A program made the position numbers and the translations under genes. 64,000 nt of DNA. It comes from Dama dama. Taxonomy: Eukaryota; Chordata; Mammalia; Artiodactyla; Cervidae. Each line of letters opens with the position of its first letter. Positions within the stretch are counted from its first letter, which is position 1. The notes beneath the pieces were generated by a model. That model was not told where the DNA came from. It saw nothing but the letters and a program-made list of their open reading frames with translations, and searched no databases. Of this stretch, positions 12,438 through 24,268 are shown piece after piece. The stretch spans positions 44,216,001 to 44,280,000 of the forward strand of contig NC_083711.1 in NCBI RefSeq assembly GCF_033118175.1, given 5' to 3'.

Positions 12438-14030
12438 AACCCTTTTTCCTTACATGAAAAGCATTCACCAAAATAAGATATGGAATTGTTTAATAAAATC
12501 CATAAAACAATAATAATGTTAATATATTTCCCCATGGAAGATGCAAAGCAGTTATCATAAAAGTATGATTAGTTTACATGTGCTTTTGATTAGTGTGAAT
12601 AGGAGATTTGTCATAATAGCAGGACTTTAAAGAAATTTGTTTCGATTTTGACTCAAAATAAATGTAAAATACTTGACTCTGTATCTTCTATTAATCTAAG
12701 TATGCAATGAAGGAAATAATCCAATAAATAACAAGCTTCTGATTTTGATGTAACAGCCTTGAGGTAGAAGGTCCAATTAAGAATAGTCCTCTACCTAATT
12801 AGAAATGCACCTGGATGGAGACAGAGCCCTTTCAAACAGGTTAATAATGGAAGGGTCATGGGATGCTGTATTCTTTTTTGTTAGAGGATGTGGTAAGATT
12901 CATATCAAGCCTAATCATTTTTCTTGTAAAATTAAGGCAAGTAGTAAAAAAAGAGGTATGTAGAATTACTAAGTCATAATGCTTCCCCTTGTTTGAAAGC
13001 AGTTTGGGGTTTCTGTGGTGTTGCTCTGGGTTGCCTTTTTTTTTTCTTTTACTTGTGCCATCATACAGTGTTTGCACCTGTCCCAGACGCATCTTTTCTC
13101 TGCCATCTGTGTATCTTATTGCCACGTAGCATGTGTCTTTGTGAAAGTCATTAGGACAAATGTTGAATAAGACTATACCCAGTACATATGCTTAGAGGCT
13201 TTTAGTACATAGATACTAAATAAAAACATCTAAACTTTGGTTATAGTAACTAACCAAATTATAAAGCCATGAAATTATATTGTCTCCTAATGTATGGTTC
13301 TTCATTTTACACACACACACACACACATATATACCTTTACCACTACCAGCAGCACCGAAAGATGTAAAAAAGTAAAACTAGCCCCTGTACTCAAAGTTCC
13401 ATATTTCCAAGATTGTTAATTCTGTTACAAGATTTTAGGAAACAATTTGAAACTCAACGTGAAGAATTGTCATTTTTGTTACATAAAATCTCTCACCTTG
13501 AGGCTACTAGGTGAGGAAAGAATTCCCTGCTGCATGAAGTGTAGAGGAAGATCAAGTAAAAAATATTAATTGTATAAGAAGCCTTTATTATTTTCATAAA
13601 ATATTACTCTATCTGAGTAGTCCAATTATAGTAAATGAAAAGATTAATTATAAAAGATGACAATGGTGAATTAATCCCAGACAGTGTCATGAAGTATCTT
13701 GTGAGTTCAATCTTTCCAACTTCACCATCAGAACGGTTAGAAAAGATATATTTTAAGTGAAGCAATAAAATTTATATTAGAGAGGTACTATTCTCTCCCC
13801 CATACAGAGAATACAATTATAGGAGAATAAGAAACAACTATGATGCTCAGTAATTCCTGTTACTAAAACTATAAAACTATGATCTTTAGTAATTCAAGAG
13901 TAAACTGATTATGACCTGTACCAGGTAGAGTTTGTGGAAAAGGCAAAGGTAAAAACATTAGAGTTTTATTTATAGTATAGACTACATAGTATTTTAGTAA
14001 TTGATTGGGTAAGAGTAGAGAAGCAAGGAG
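12438..14030. other. Unique sequence with (AC)n
   Basis: About 1.6 kb without a recognised repeat except the (AC)n tract at 13306-13326. The stretch 12780-13150 has a more balanced base composition and few low-complexity runs, so it is a fair candidate for conserved non-coding sequence. A minus-strand 89-codon frame there resembles nothing known. Confidence 0.4.
13306..13326. repeat. (AC)n microsatellite
   Basis: About ten AC units, then TATATA. Confidence 0.9.
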
Positions 14031-14324
14031 TGAAAGTCGAACAGTCGTGTCTGACTCTTTGCAACCCCATGGACTATACAGTCCTTGGAATTCTCTATGC
14101 CAGAATACTGGAGTGGGTAGCCTATCCCTTCTCCAGAGATCGTCCCAAACCAAGGATTGAACTCAGGTCTCCCACATTGCAGGGAGATTCTTTACCAGCT
14201 GAACACAAGGTAAACCCAAAATACTGGACTGGGTATTTCCAGCAGATTAGCTGACACAGGAATCAGACCGGGGACTCCTGCATTACAGGAGGATTCTTTA
14301 CCAACTGAGCTGTCAGGGAAGCCT
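14031..14324 (-). mobile_element. Bov-tA SINE with a duplicated tRNA-like part, with target duplication
   Basis: A minus-strand SINE. From left to right come the tail, a head-like block ending TTTACCAGCTGAACACAAGG, and a second head block (GACTCCTGCATTACAGGAGG...TTTACCAACTGAGCTGTCAGG), so the tRNA-related part occurs twice. This fits the dimeric-head Bov-tA subfamily. Flanks GAGAAGYAAGGAR at 14018-14030 and 14325-14337 form a 13-bp target duplication with two mismatches. Confidence 0.88.
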
Positions 14325-14337
14325 GAGAAGTAAGGAA

Positions 14338-14651
14338 ATGAGGTCCAAAAGGTTGAAGATTCTTAGATCTTGCTAAGAGATTAGAGAAATGATAATATCA
14401 TTTGCTAAGCCAGGTAACACTGAGAGGATGGCAATATTGCAGGATGAGGTGAGGAGCTTAAAACTGGATATAACAATTTGAAGGGCCTATAAGACAACTG
14501 CATAAATAAATATTTTAAGTATTTAAGGACACTGTTCTAGAATTCCAAACAGAGATCAGTGATGGAGTGAGAGTTAGTATAAGTGGTACTTTTAGTGAGT
14601 TGTCCAAGGAAATTTTGTGGAACGAGAAGACAGTATTAAAATAGCAAAACT
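14338..14651. other. Probably ancient repeat remnant
   Basis: Blocks such as GAGGAGCTTAAAACTGGATA and GAAGGGCCTATAAGACAACTG vaguely recall an old mammalian interspersed repeat, but I cannot name it. Otherwise unique. Confidence 0.25.
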
Positions 14652-15924
14652 TAGTTCAGTTCAGTTACTCAGTCATGTCCAACTCTTTGCCAACCAATAG
14701 ACTGCAGCATGACAGGCTTCCCTGTCCATAACCAACTCCTAGGCCTTACTCAAACTCATGTCCATCGAGTCGGTGATGCCATCCAACCATCTCATCCTCT
14801 GTCGTCCCCTTCTCCCCCTGCCCTCAATCCCCCCCAGCATCAGGGTCTTTTACAATGAGTCAGTTTTACGCATCAGGTGGCCAAAGTATTGCAGTATCAG
14901 CTTCAGCATCAATCCTTTCAATGAATATTCAGGACTGATTTCCTTTAGGATGGACTGGTTTGATCTTCTTGCAGTCCAAGGGACTCTCAAAAGTCTTCTC
15001 CAACAGCACAGTTCAAAAGCATCAATTCTTCAGCGTTCAGCTTTCTTTATAGTGCAACTCTTACATCCATACATGACTACTGGATAAACTATAGCCTTGA
15101 CTAGCTCTGCTGTTTAATATGCTATCTAGATTGGTCATTGCTTATCTTCCAAGAAGCAAGTGCCTTTTATTTTCATGGCTACAGTCACCATCTGCAGTGA
15201 TATTGGAAGCCAAGAAAATAAAGTCAGCCACTGTTTCCACTGTTTCCCCATCTATCTGACATGAAGTGATGGGACTGGATGCCATGATCATCATTTTATG
15301 AATGTTGAGCTTTAAGTCAACTTTTTCACTCTCCTCTTTCACTTTCATCAAAAGGCTCTTTAGTTCTTCTTCCCTTTCTGTCATAAGAGTGGTGTCATCT
15401 GCATACCTGAGGTTATTGATATTTCTCCCAGCAATCTTGATTCCAGCCCAGCGTTTTTCATGATGTACTCTGCATAGAAGTTAAATAAGCAGGGTGACAA
15501 TATACAGCCTTGACATACTCCTTTTCCTATTTGGAACCAGTCTGTTGTTCCATGTCCAGTTCTAACTGTTGCTTCCTGACCTGCATGCAGATTTCTCAGG
15601 AGGCAGGTCAGGTGGTCTGGTATTCCCATCTCTTTCAGAATTTTCCATAGTTTCTTGTGATCCACACAGTCAAAGGCTTGGCATAGTCAATAAAGCAGAA
15701 ATAAATGTTTTTTCTGGAACTCTTGCTTTTCAATGATCCATCGGATGTTGGCAATTTGATCTCTGGTTCCTCTGCCTTTTCTAAATCCAGATTGAACATC
15801 TGGAAGTTCATGGTTCACGTATTGCTGAAGCCTGACTTGAAGAATTTTGAATTTTACTTTACTAGCGTGTGACCTGAGTGCAACTGTGCCATAGTTTGAG
15901 CATTCTTTGGCATTGCCTTTCTTT
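14652..15924 (-). mobile_element. BovB, 5'-truncated, minus strand (left arm of inverted pair)
   Basis: Its 3' end lies at the left (TAGTTCAGTTCAGTTACTCAG, the reverse of the GAACTGAACT tail). Reading leftward, it covers RT motif A ('AKPLTVWITRN', shifted), the 'RTGHGTTDWFQIGKGVCQGC' block and the C-terminal region. The frame is broken at several points, including a shift at the motif A region near 15680. The 5' end is near 15924. A second BovB begins 47 bp further right in the opposite direction. Confidence 0.92.
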
Positions 15925-15970
15925 AGACTATAATCTATAAAACATTGAATTACTACGTTGTAAACAAAAA

Positions 15971-17090
15971 GCAAGAGAGTTCCAGAAAAAACATCTATTT
16001 CTGCTTTATTGAGTACGCCCAAAGCCTTCGACTGTGTGGATCACAATAAACTGTGGAAAATTCTGAAAGAGATGGGAATACCAGACCACCTGACCTGCCT
16101 CTTGAGAAACCTGTATGCAGGTCAGGAAGCAACAGTTAGAACTGGACATGGAACAACAGACTGGTTCCAAATAGGAAGAGAAGTACGTTAAGGCTGTATA
16201 TTGTCACCCTGCTTATTTAACTTGTATGCAGAGTACATCATGAGAAATGCTGGACTGGAAGAAGCACAAGCTGGAATCAAGATTGCCGGGAGAAATATTA
16301 ATAATCTCAGATATGCAGATGACACCACTCTTATGGCAGAGACTGAAGAGGAACTAAAAAGCCTCTTGATGAAAGTGAAAGAGGAGAGTGAAAAAGTTGG
16401 CTTAAAGCTTAACATTCAGAAAACTAAGATCATGGCATCTAGTCCCATCACCTCATGGGAAATAGATGGGGAGACAGTGGGAACAGTGTCAGACTTCATT
16501 TTGGGGGGCTCCAAAATCACTGCAGATGGTGACTGCAGCCATGAAATTAAAAGAGGCTTACTCCTTGGAAGGAAAGTTATGACCAACCTAGACAGCATAT
16601 TAAAAAGCAGAGACATTACTTTGCCAACAAAGGTCTGTCTAATCAAGGCTATGGTTTTTCCAGTGGTCGTGTATGTGTGTGAGGGTTGGACTGTGAAGAA
16701 AGCTGAGCGCCAAAAAATTGATGCTTTTGAACTGTGGTGTTGGAGAAGACTCTTGAGAGTCCCTTGGACTGCAAGGAGATCCAACCAGTCCATCCTAAAG
16801 GAGATCAGTCCTGGGTGTTCATTGGAAGGACTGATGCTAAAGCTGAAACTCCAGTACTTTGGCCTCCTCATGCAAAGAGTTGACTCATTGTAAAAGACCC
16901 TGATGCTGGGAAGGATTGGGGGCAGGAGGAGAAGGGGATGACAGAGGATGAGATAGCTGGATGGCATCACTGACTCGGTGGACATGAGTTTGAGTAAACT
17001 CCTGGAGTTTGTGATGGACAGGGAGGCCTGGCGTGTTGTGATTCATGGGGTCGCAAGGAGTCAGACACGACTGACTGACTGAACTGAACT
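15971..17090 (+). mobile_element. BovB, 5'-truncated, plus strand (right arm of inverted pair)
   Basis: Starts in RT motif A (GCAAGAGAGTTCCAG) and runs to the GACTGACTGAACTGAACT tail. Substitutions relative to the other copies are few, so this is one of the younger copies. About 1.08 kb of it is the reverse complement of the neighbouring copy at 14652-15733. Confidence 0.93.
16009..16893 (+). pseudogene. BovB reverse transcriptase, C-terminal half, two nonsense mutations
   Basis: One continuous reading frame of about 295 codons, broken by a single internal stop. At 16189-16191 the Gln codon of the V-R-Q-G block is TAA, apparently from CAA. Downstream, the frame from 16192 carries the catalytic motif YADD (residues 38-41 counted from 16201) and the block SWEIDGETVGTVSDF. 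It also carries the RTE C-terminal domain with FELWCWRRLLRVPWTARRSN. It ends early at TAA 16891-16893, where the usual codon is GAA, so the last part (LEKTLMLG...) lies beyond the stop. Upstream residues include KAFDCVDHNKLWKILKEMG of motif A. The endonuclease half is missing. It cannot make a working enzyme. Confidence 0.88.
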
Positions 17091-17620
17091 TAAATCTGCA
17101 ATTAATGTATTTGATAATATTGTAAAATAAACTGAGACAACAACAAGAGCACAACATAAACCATTATCTGCTGAAGGATAAGATTTTTGAACACAAACTG
17201 TGCAGTCTATTCATGATGGTGGATAGCAAGTTTGAGACCTAATTTCACGGGATCTCTTATTTTAAAAGCTTAAACCTTGGGAGGATGTGAAACTTTAAAA
17301 TTCATGATGGGATGCATCAGTTGAAGCTAGAGACAATAAAACCCTTAATTTTGCTTTTAGAATCACACGTTCTTTCCTGTTTGAAGAGGTTAGTTTCCCC
17401 TTCTCTGTATTAACAGGATCTGTAGTGGTTGCCTTGCAAGGAACTGTTGATACTAGTAAGACTATTACCCTAACATATCTCAGTGCTTCTAGATCTATAA
17501 TAAAATGCAAGTTGCCAACTGTCATCATAGGGTGAATAACAAAATATGACTTGTGAGATGGTGCAGTGCATGCCAAAAGAATCACAAAACTTTCACCAAA
17601 TTATGTTTAAAAAAATATAG
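17091..17620. other. Unique sequence
   Basis: No repeat recognised. A 96-codon minus-strand frame at 17295-17585 is open, but it resembles no protein I can name and its start and end contexts are unremarkable. Confidence 0.35.
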
Positions 17621-17751
17621 AGGGAGGTGGGAGGGTGGATCAGGATGGGGAATACATGTAAATCCATGGCTGATTCATGTCAATGTATGACAAAAACCAC
17701 TATAATATTGTAAAGTAATTAGCCTCCAACTAATAAAAATAAATGGAAAAA
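17621..17751 (+). mobile_element. Young bovine-type LINE-1, 3' UTR end
   Basis: Carries the characteristic end of ruminant LINE-1: AGGGAGGTGGGAGGGTGG, then CCATGGCTGATTCATGTCAA, then TATTGTAAAGTAATTAGCCT and an A-rich end. It is a severely 5'-truncated insertion of about 130 bp. Confidence 0.88.
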
Positions 17752-18009
17752 ATGGGAATTATAATTTCAATTGAAAATCTAACACTCAGTGATCTTATTT
17801 AATCAATAGTTAAATACTTGAACTTTTTGTGAAAAAGTAAAACATTATCAAAAAAAAAATATATATATAGGGAATATATGTAAGATTTTATCTTGAGTCC
17901 GTGATCAGAGCAGAAGAAACAGAAAGGTGTAGTCAGCCTATGATAAACTGAAATAACAGTTTTCCTGTTATGTTTTTAGGGAGATGACTCCAATATCTCA
18001 GACAAATGG

Positions 18010-18382
18010 AATGCTGAAGCAAATTTATCACATAAGATCTGCTTTCAGCCTAACCATTTTCCTAGAAAGTATCCATGAATCCCTCCATTCCACAAGGAAA
18101 ATCCACAAAAGAGAGGACTGACAGCATCTAAGATGAGTTCTGTGACTCTTCTCCAGTGATCAGCTAAACTTCTAATGTCAAACTCAGCTTCCTGAAATTA
18201 GTGGCCATGATGCAGTTTTGAGCTTTGTCTAAAGCATCCTTAGTCTTTATGCCCAGCTGCCTTGGAAGCTCCATGAGGCCTTTCAGTAGATGACATTTTA
18301 AATACGTTTCTACACAGTGCATAGTTGCTTTTATTGGGAGCCTAACTCTGCTACAAATTCTTGCCATAGACACAGGGAACAT
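18010..18382 (-). pseudogene. Possible coding-derived remnant, unidentified
   Basis: On the minus strand a 72-codon frame (18164-18382) reads ...LMELPRQLGIKTKDALDKAQ... and stops after LSLTLEV. In the next frame, without a gap, the sequence continues open as ...FDIRSLADHWRRVTELILDA... for about 45 more codons toward 18030. Amino-acid composition is protein-like across the frame change. I do not recognise a family. It could be a frameshifted old pseudogene or exon, or chance. Confidence 0.2.
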
Positions 18383-20458
18383 TTTAATTTTAATTTACAC
18401 CTTCACACTTCACACCATTTTCAATCACATCTTATATTCAAAAAGTTTCTCATAGGTGCCTAAAAATTTGTTTTAATATAGAAGTCCATTCTTATCTTGT
18501 TAATTACATATACCTTAAATTTGATAACTTGGTTTTTATTTTTTTCTGCAATTGACTTCCAGTGTTTTCATTTCTAGTTTCCATTACCATTCTAATAAAT
18601 TGGATATATATTATTAATGAAGACTATCAATTAACAGTTACCCTTATATATTTGTGGGGTTTTTAATGTATTGAAGTTGCAGATAATTTTTATTTTATGC
18701 ATACATGTCTTTATCTTATTCTATTTATTATATATATCCCTGTTATTTAAGACACTAAACTATATGATACCTTATTTTTCTCTTTCTGCATCATCAACTT
18801 ACCAGTCCTTCTTACTAATATTTGAAAGCCTCATTCTAGGCTGAAATTTAAATAAGGAAAATTAAATTGCAATTGCAACATATATCCACTATATCTATTG
18901 TAATATGTATAAATACATTCCATTGCTAAAGGGAAACTCCATTTGAATTGCATAAACAGTAAAAGAATTGATTGATAGCTTTATTTTAAAACTCTTAGGA
19001 TAGAGGGAAATCACTATGATTAATTCCAAAAGGAATAAAATCTGAGAAGTTATTAAGAAGTAACATATACTTCTAAGTTTAACGATAAACTGGTTCAACT
19101 TGGACTGGTTCTTTGATATTCATGCAAATGAATTTCTTATCAAAACTTACAACTGTTTTAAGGTACCATGATTCATTTCTAGATAAGTCTTCATATTTTT
19201 CACCTTTGATTAAATTCATCATTCAAGGTAGTCATCAGGGCATTGCAAAAATTATCTTTCGAAACAAAAAGAATGATTGTTTTGTTTTAATCTTTGAACA
19301 TGATTTTTTTTTCCAAATGCAGGTAGAGGCAAAGCTCTTTAAATAGGTAGAGAAAAATGTAGCAGGGCATTGTGTGTGATTGTAACAAAGAATTGGTATT
19401 GCAAATTGGGACAAACTCTGGTGTATTCTTTTCTAAGGCTTTTCAAGTTCTACACTCACACCAATTCTCCTGACTCAGGGGCTTGGTGTCAGTCCTGGAT
19501 TGTGTTTTGATGTTTTTGCAAATCAACAATTGAGTTCAATTTTAAGCAGTCAAAACAGACATTTGTCACTGTGTTTGCGTCCGATTTCCTGTGGCACCCT
19601 GCCCACTTTATCATGCAAGGTGGGGAACTGCTGGCTAAGCAAGAGGGACCAAGGCAAGCTACTGTCACCCAGCAAGCAGCATGTCACAGGTAATTACCAT
19701 AATTTATCAGGATCACTCCAGTCTCACTGGTGGTGTTGCTGCCCACCAATTGGACTGTGCTAGAGTGTTTAAGTAAATATTTGCACGCAAGCTGAAGCTG
19801 TTGAGAATTTCTGCTTCAGCTAGAGCCCCTTTCTTATGAAATATTCAGTACATGAAATGTCTCCAGTGGTGCAGAGTGGTGGGTTTTTCTCTCTGATTTG
19901 ATTAGCAGTGATGATTCTTTCATGAACTGTGAATGTCCTTCTAGATTAGTATCATCCAGGTTCTTTGGTCTTGTCACGGAAGAAGAGGACTAGAGGGACT
20001 ATTGCTTATGAACATGTTAAAAGCATGCCTTTAACAATCTATGAAGTGTTTCAAAATGAGATTTTTAAAGATCACTCAAATAAGTTCAAATATATTCCTT
20101 TCTAATCAATAACTTGCTGTTCAAATCTGAAATCTAATGGTGTATTAGAAGTACATGGCAACTCAAGATTTAGAAATGATACAAATTAGGCACTTGTATA
20201 ATTTCGTTTAATGGATGGATAGTCATTAACTGTTACACAATTCCAAAAAAGATATATTTTTATTTCATCAAGTTTTGTGTGTTTTAGTGATTTGTTCTTG
20301 CAATTTAAGGATCATCCAAAATAATTCTTAATTTAAAAAGGCTTAACAAATTCATTCATTGACATCATGAGTATTTGAAATAAAATGTTCAGAATCAATA
20401 TAAAACAAATGATTTTTCATCACCCATGAGAAGCCTCTAAGCCCTATTTTTTTGTGTG

Positions 20459-20546
20459 AATGAGTGTGTATATATAAGTATAAATCATAAATATGTATAT
20501 GTATAAACTCTATATGATATATAGATGCCTATTATATATGTATATA
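20459..20546. repeat. AT-rich low-complexity stretch
   Basis: Repeated TATA/TATGTATA units with interspersed GTATA. Probably degraded microsatellite. Confidence 0.6.
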
Positions 20547-20633
20547 TTTTTTAATGTAGGAAAAGCAAGTATATAAAACATTAACATGCAAAATCATTTT
20601 TTTTGTTCAATTTTTTTTGTGCCCCACAAATAA

Positions 20634-20846
20634 GGGGTTTTCCAGGTGATACAGTGGTAAAGAATTTGCCTGCCTACACAGGAGATGAGGATTCGATCCC
20701 TGAGTGGGGAAGATCTCCCAGCGAAGGAAATGGCAGCCCACTCCAGTATTCATACATGAAAAATCCCATGGACAGAGGGGCCTGGCAGGCTACAGTCCAC
20801 GGGGTCACAAAGAGTCGGACACAATGAACGACCGAGCAGCAGCATC
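20634..20846 (+). mobile_element. Bov-tA-type SINE
   Basis: Head GGGTTTTCCAGGTGATACAG, B box GATTCGATCCC, GGCAGCCCACTCCAGTATTC, and a tail with CAAAGAGTCGGACACAATGA. Complete from head to tail. Confidence 0.9.
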
Positions 20847-21687
20847 GCCCACATTTAAATAAGATCTCATTTCTTTAGTTGATGGGGGAATATTCTCACT
20901 AAACTTCAGAGATGTGATAAGTCCCCAAACTTTTTGAAAATTTAATTCAACCTATATTTTATGCATTTTTTACTTCTAAAGCAAAAATTGTCAAAGGGAG
21001 GAGTATCTGTGAATTATTTTAATTCCATTATTTAAATGATTTATTTATATCATTCTAAATTATTTCTTTAACACTTTCTTCTTTCTTTTATGAATATTTC
21101 CCCTTACCAGAGTAAACAGGTGGGTTGTATACGTTATGTATACAAGACTGGGTACTAAGTTACTAAATGCACTTAAATATTTTTTATATTTGTAAAATAG
21201 GTAATTATTGCAATTATGTTCCAATTTCAAAGAGTTCTAAAAATGACTTCTTTTGCCATATCTTTTAAGTATTTAGAAATCTAAACTAATGTAGATCATT
21301 TAATTAAAGTACATCATCCTGCTAAAGTCTCTGCTCTATCATTTTATGAATTATTCTCAAATCTTAACTAGAAAAACCTCATGCATTACTTATTCATATT
21401 AATTTAGCATGTGCTTTATGAACACATTTTTATAGTAATAAATTTAAATATCTTAACATTAGGTTATCTCCATAGAGACCCAGAGATCTTCTATATGAAG
21501 ACAATTCTAAAGACCTGCTTTAACTGATAGTAAGTAGTGATAATTAACTGCTTGGAGATAATTCTGGAAGCACTGTTAATATAGTTTTTTAAACAGAATT
21601 TAGTTATTTAAGTAATAATTAAGAAATATGTGGTTTAGTAACTTTGAAACACACACAATCAAATTTGTAGTATCTTCATTAATTGAA
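20847..21687. other. Unique AT-rich sequence
   Basis: No repeat or coding feature recognised. Confidence 0.4.
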
Positions 21688-21893
21688 GGGGCTTCCCAGG
21701 TGGCACAGTGGTAAAAATAAACCTGCAAGAGATGCAGGTTTGATCCCTGAGTGAAGAAGATCCCCTGAAGAAGGGAATGGCAACCCACTCCAGTATTCTT
21801 GCCTGGAAAATTCCATGGACAAAGAGCCTGGTGGGCTACAGCCCAGGGGTCACAAAGAGCTGGGTACAGCTGAGCTACTGACCCCAGCACAAA
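21688..21893 (+). mobile_element. Bov-tA-type SINE
   Basis: GGGCTTCCCAGGTGGCACAG head, GTTTGATCCC B box and GGCAACCCACTCCAGTATTC are all present, with the tail ending near GAGCTACTGACC. The 7-bp repeat AATTGAA on both sides (21681-21687, 21894-21900) may be its target duplication. Confidence 0.9.
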
Positions 21894-22147
21894 AATTGAA
21901 ATATCTCTGCTCTTTGACAAAAGTTCATTTTACCTGGATTATGTTTTTATTTTTTCAAGTAAAAAAGCACATTTTATAAGGTTGTCAAGACTATATTGGC
22001 TACTTTCTTAGGACCATTAATACTACCTTGGAAAAACTATGAAGAATACTCATGGGGCATGAGTGAAGATCATACACAGATTATTCAAATTTTATAAATT
22101 TAAAATAAATATTTGAATTTGATTAAACCACAAAGCGTATATGCAAG

Positions 22148-22719
22148 TATTAGCTTTCTATTCTTGTCATGGCAAAATTATTATCTCAGAATACTGTAAG
22201 GTAGAAGTCCATGGGAACATGGCTTATTTCTCTGCACTGCATCTCACAGGCTGAAATCAAGGAGCCAGTTGTTGGGCTTTCCAGAAGTCCCTGGGAGAGA
22301 ATCCTCCCAGGTCCATTCAAGGTTTTGACAGAGTTCAGTTCCATGCAGTTGTAAAACTGAGGTTACCTTTCTGGCCAGGGATCACAGTTGCCTTCTACAG
22401 GCCTCCCATTATTAACCTGGCCTGTGACTCTCTTCATCTTCACAACCAGCAGCAGTGGGTCAAGTTCTTTTCACATTCTGTCTGAAACCTCCCTTTGTCT
22501 CATTTCCCATGGCCTTAGTCAGAGAAAGTTCTCAGATTTAAAAGACTCAGGAGATTAGATTGTGTCAACCTTGATAATCCAAAATAAAGTCACTATTTTA
22601 AGATCCATACTATTAATTACAGTTGCAAAGCCCCTTCAGTCATATAACATAAAATATTCACAGGTTCCAAGAATGAGAATTCAATACCTTTTGGGGAGGC
22701 CATTCTTTCTGCCATAGCT
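22148..22719 (-). mobile_element. MLT1-like MaLR LTR, minus strand
   Basis: The plus strand shows the reversed LTR: TATTAGCTTTCTATTCTTG at the left, GGCTGAAATCAAGGAGCCAG near 22251, CAGAGTTCAGTTCCATGCAG near 22330, and GGGGAGGCCATTCTTTCTGCC at the right end. This is an old ERVL-MaLR long terminal repeat with no protein-coding part. The subfamily is not determined. Confidence 0.7.
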
Positions 22720-24035
22720 AAAGAACATAAAGATTTATTTTACATGTGTGTTTGTAGTGATTTGTGGATAAATATTGAAAAACTACTTCTCCTATTAGGA
22801 GAAAAAGAACTCTCTGATTTCCTTTATTTGTCTGTTTCTGTGATGTAAATAATCGTAACGTGGCAGATTTCAAGTTTTTGGTGTGCATTCCAACAACTCA
22901 CAAAATTCTGAAAATTTAACCCTGCTCTTATGAACTGTTATAACTTATCTCCAAAACAGCACTTGGTATATGTAGAATTTATCAAATAAAATTCCAAAGT
23001 ATAATATAACAAAATGGAGATTAGAGTAGTAATAGTAGTAAAATGATGACATGGTACATGTTCTTTACCCAAACATGTCAAAATACAACTTAAATAAAAA
23101 GAGAACACATTTCCTATATTAAACTTTCTAATGCTAGTAAAAATGTGCATTCTAGCTAAAAAGTTGAAAATCATAATATAGACTTTATTTCTAGCAAAAC
23201 TTGAGGTTAAAGAGGCTATCTTTACTTTGTATAATGATTATAATGACTCTATTATATATTGTGATTATTTGCTCAATGCTATTAGAGGTACATACATGAA
23301 CTGAGGGATATATATGCATAAAGCACATATTTTCTAACAAAAAAAAAAATGGTCATTTGCCATTAAAATACATAATAGATAAATAACATTCCAGATCTAT
23401 TTGTTTTTTAAATGTAACATTCCAGGTTTACTTGATACTCAATTTCTTAAACTCATAAATGAGTGAGTTCTCAAATGAATATAGGTAATATGTGAATAAG
23501 AAGCACAACATTTTCCTTATCTGACACCAAATAAGTTTGCCTATAAAGAGGGACCTGATTCATGTTAAGGCAAACAAATTGACTAAGTGGTTCTAAACAC
23601 TCTGGAACCAGTTTTCCTATCACATCTGTGCTACAAAAATTATTTCAACATTTTCATCGCAACATAGCAAGCTTTTTATATAGAGCTGGTCTTGGATCTG
23701 TCACATTTTGTATTGCCCATTTTACTTCTAGTTACTAATACGATGAATAGCTTCAAAATATATTCATTCAAAATTTTTAAATTTCTAATGAGCTATGTAC
23801 AATGTACTGAAACAAGGACTTAGTGATTCAAACATGAATTTTATTGATAAGGGGAACCCCCCCCCCCAAAAAAAAAACAACCAGTTGGTTCACAGCTGTC
23901 TTTTATTTTAAAACAACATCTGTAGATGATTTTGTAGATAATGGTTACTTGCTCTAAATAGACTACAAGGCATTTTCAAGCTTATTGAGCACCAATTACT
24001 TTTATATGTATAGTCATTTTTGTGTGTTGTGTGCA
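22720..24035. other. Unique sequence
   Basis: AT-rich, with an A-tract near 23340-23350 and the C10A11 tract at 23858-23878 (next entry). A 78-codon minus-strand frame at 22938-23174 looks like chance. Confidence 0.4.
23858..23878. repeat. Adjacent C-run and A-run
   Basis: Ten C residues directly followed by about eleven A residues. Homopolymer length here may be unreliable in sequencing. Confidence 0.85.
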
Positions 24036-24044
24036 GATTTTCTC

Positions 24045-24259
24045 ATGCTGTCCTTAGTCACTTAATTATGTCCAACTCTTTGCAACCCCATGGACTGTAG
24101 CCCACCAGGCTCCTCTGTCCATGGGATTCTCCAGGCAAAAATACTGGGGTGGGTTGCCATGCCCTCCTCCAGGGGATCTTCCCAACCCATGTATCAAACC
24201 CAGTTGTCCAGGATTCTGGACAGATTCTTTACCATCTGAGTCATCAGGGATGCCATTTT
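24045..24259 (-). mobile_element. Bov-tA-type SINE with target duplication
   Basis: Minus-strand copy: CCATGGACTGTAGCCCACCA and GGATTCTCCAGGCAAAAATA in the tail part, head ending near ATCTGAGTCATCAGGGATGCC. The flanking direct repeat GATTTTCTC occurs at 24036-24044 and 24260-24268. Confidence 0.92.
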
Positions 24260-24268
24260 GATTTTCTC

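Larger units (their letters stand above)
17752..20633. other. Longest largely unique stretch
   Basis: Nearly 2.9 kb with no mobile element recognised, which is unusual for this window. It contains AT-rich parts (18400-18900, 20450-20560), a coding-like patch on the minus strand at about 18010-18400, and a more GC-balanced stretch at 19430-19990. That stretch has a CCAATTGG and several TAATTA-like sites. These are possible conserved or regulatory sequences; nothing here proves function. Confidence 0.4.

Noticed and set aside
22148..22719. A retroviral gene near the LTR-like sequences
   Set aside because: Only non-coding MaLR LTR (and at 51391-51602 non-coding internal) sequence is seen; no gag, pol or env similarity was found.
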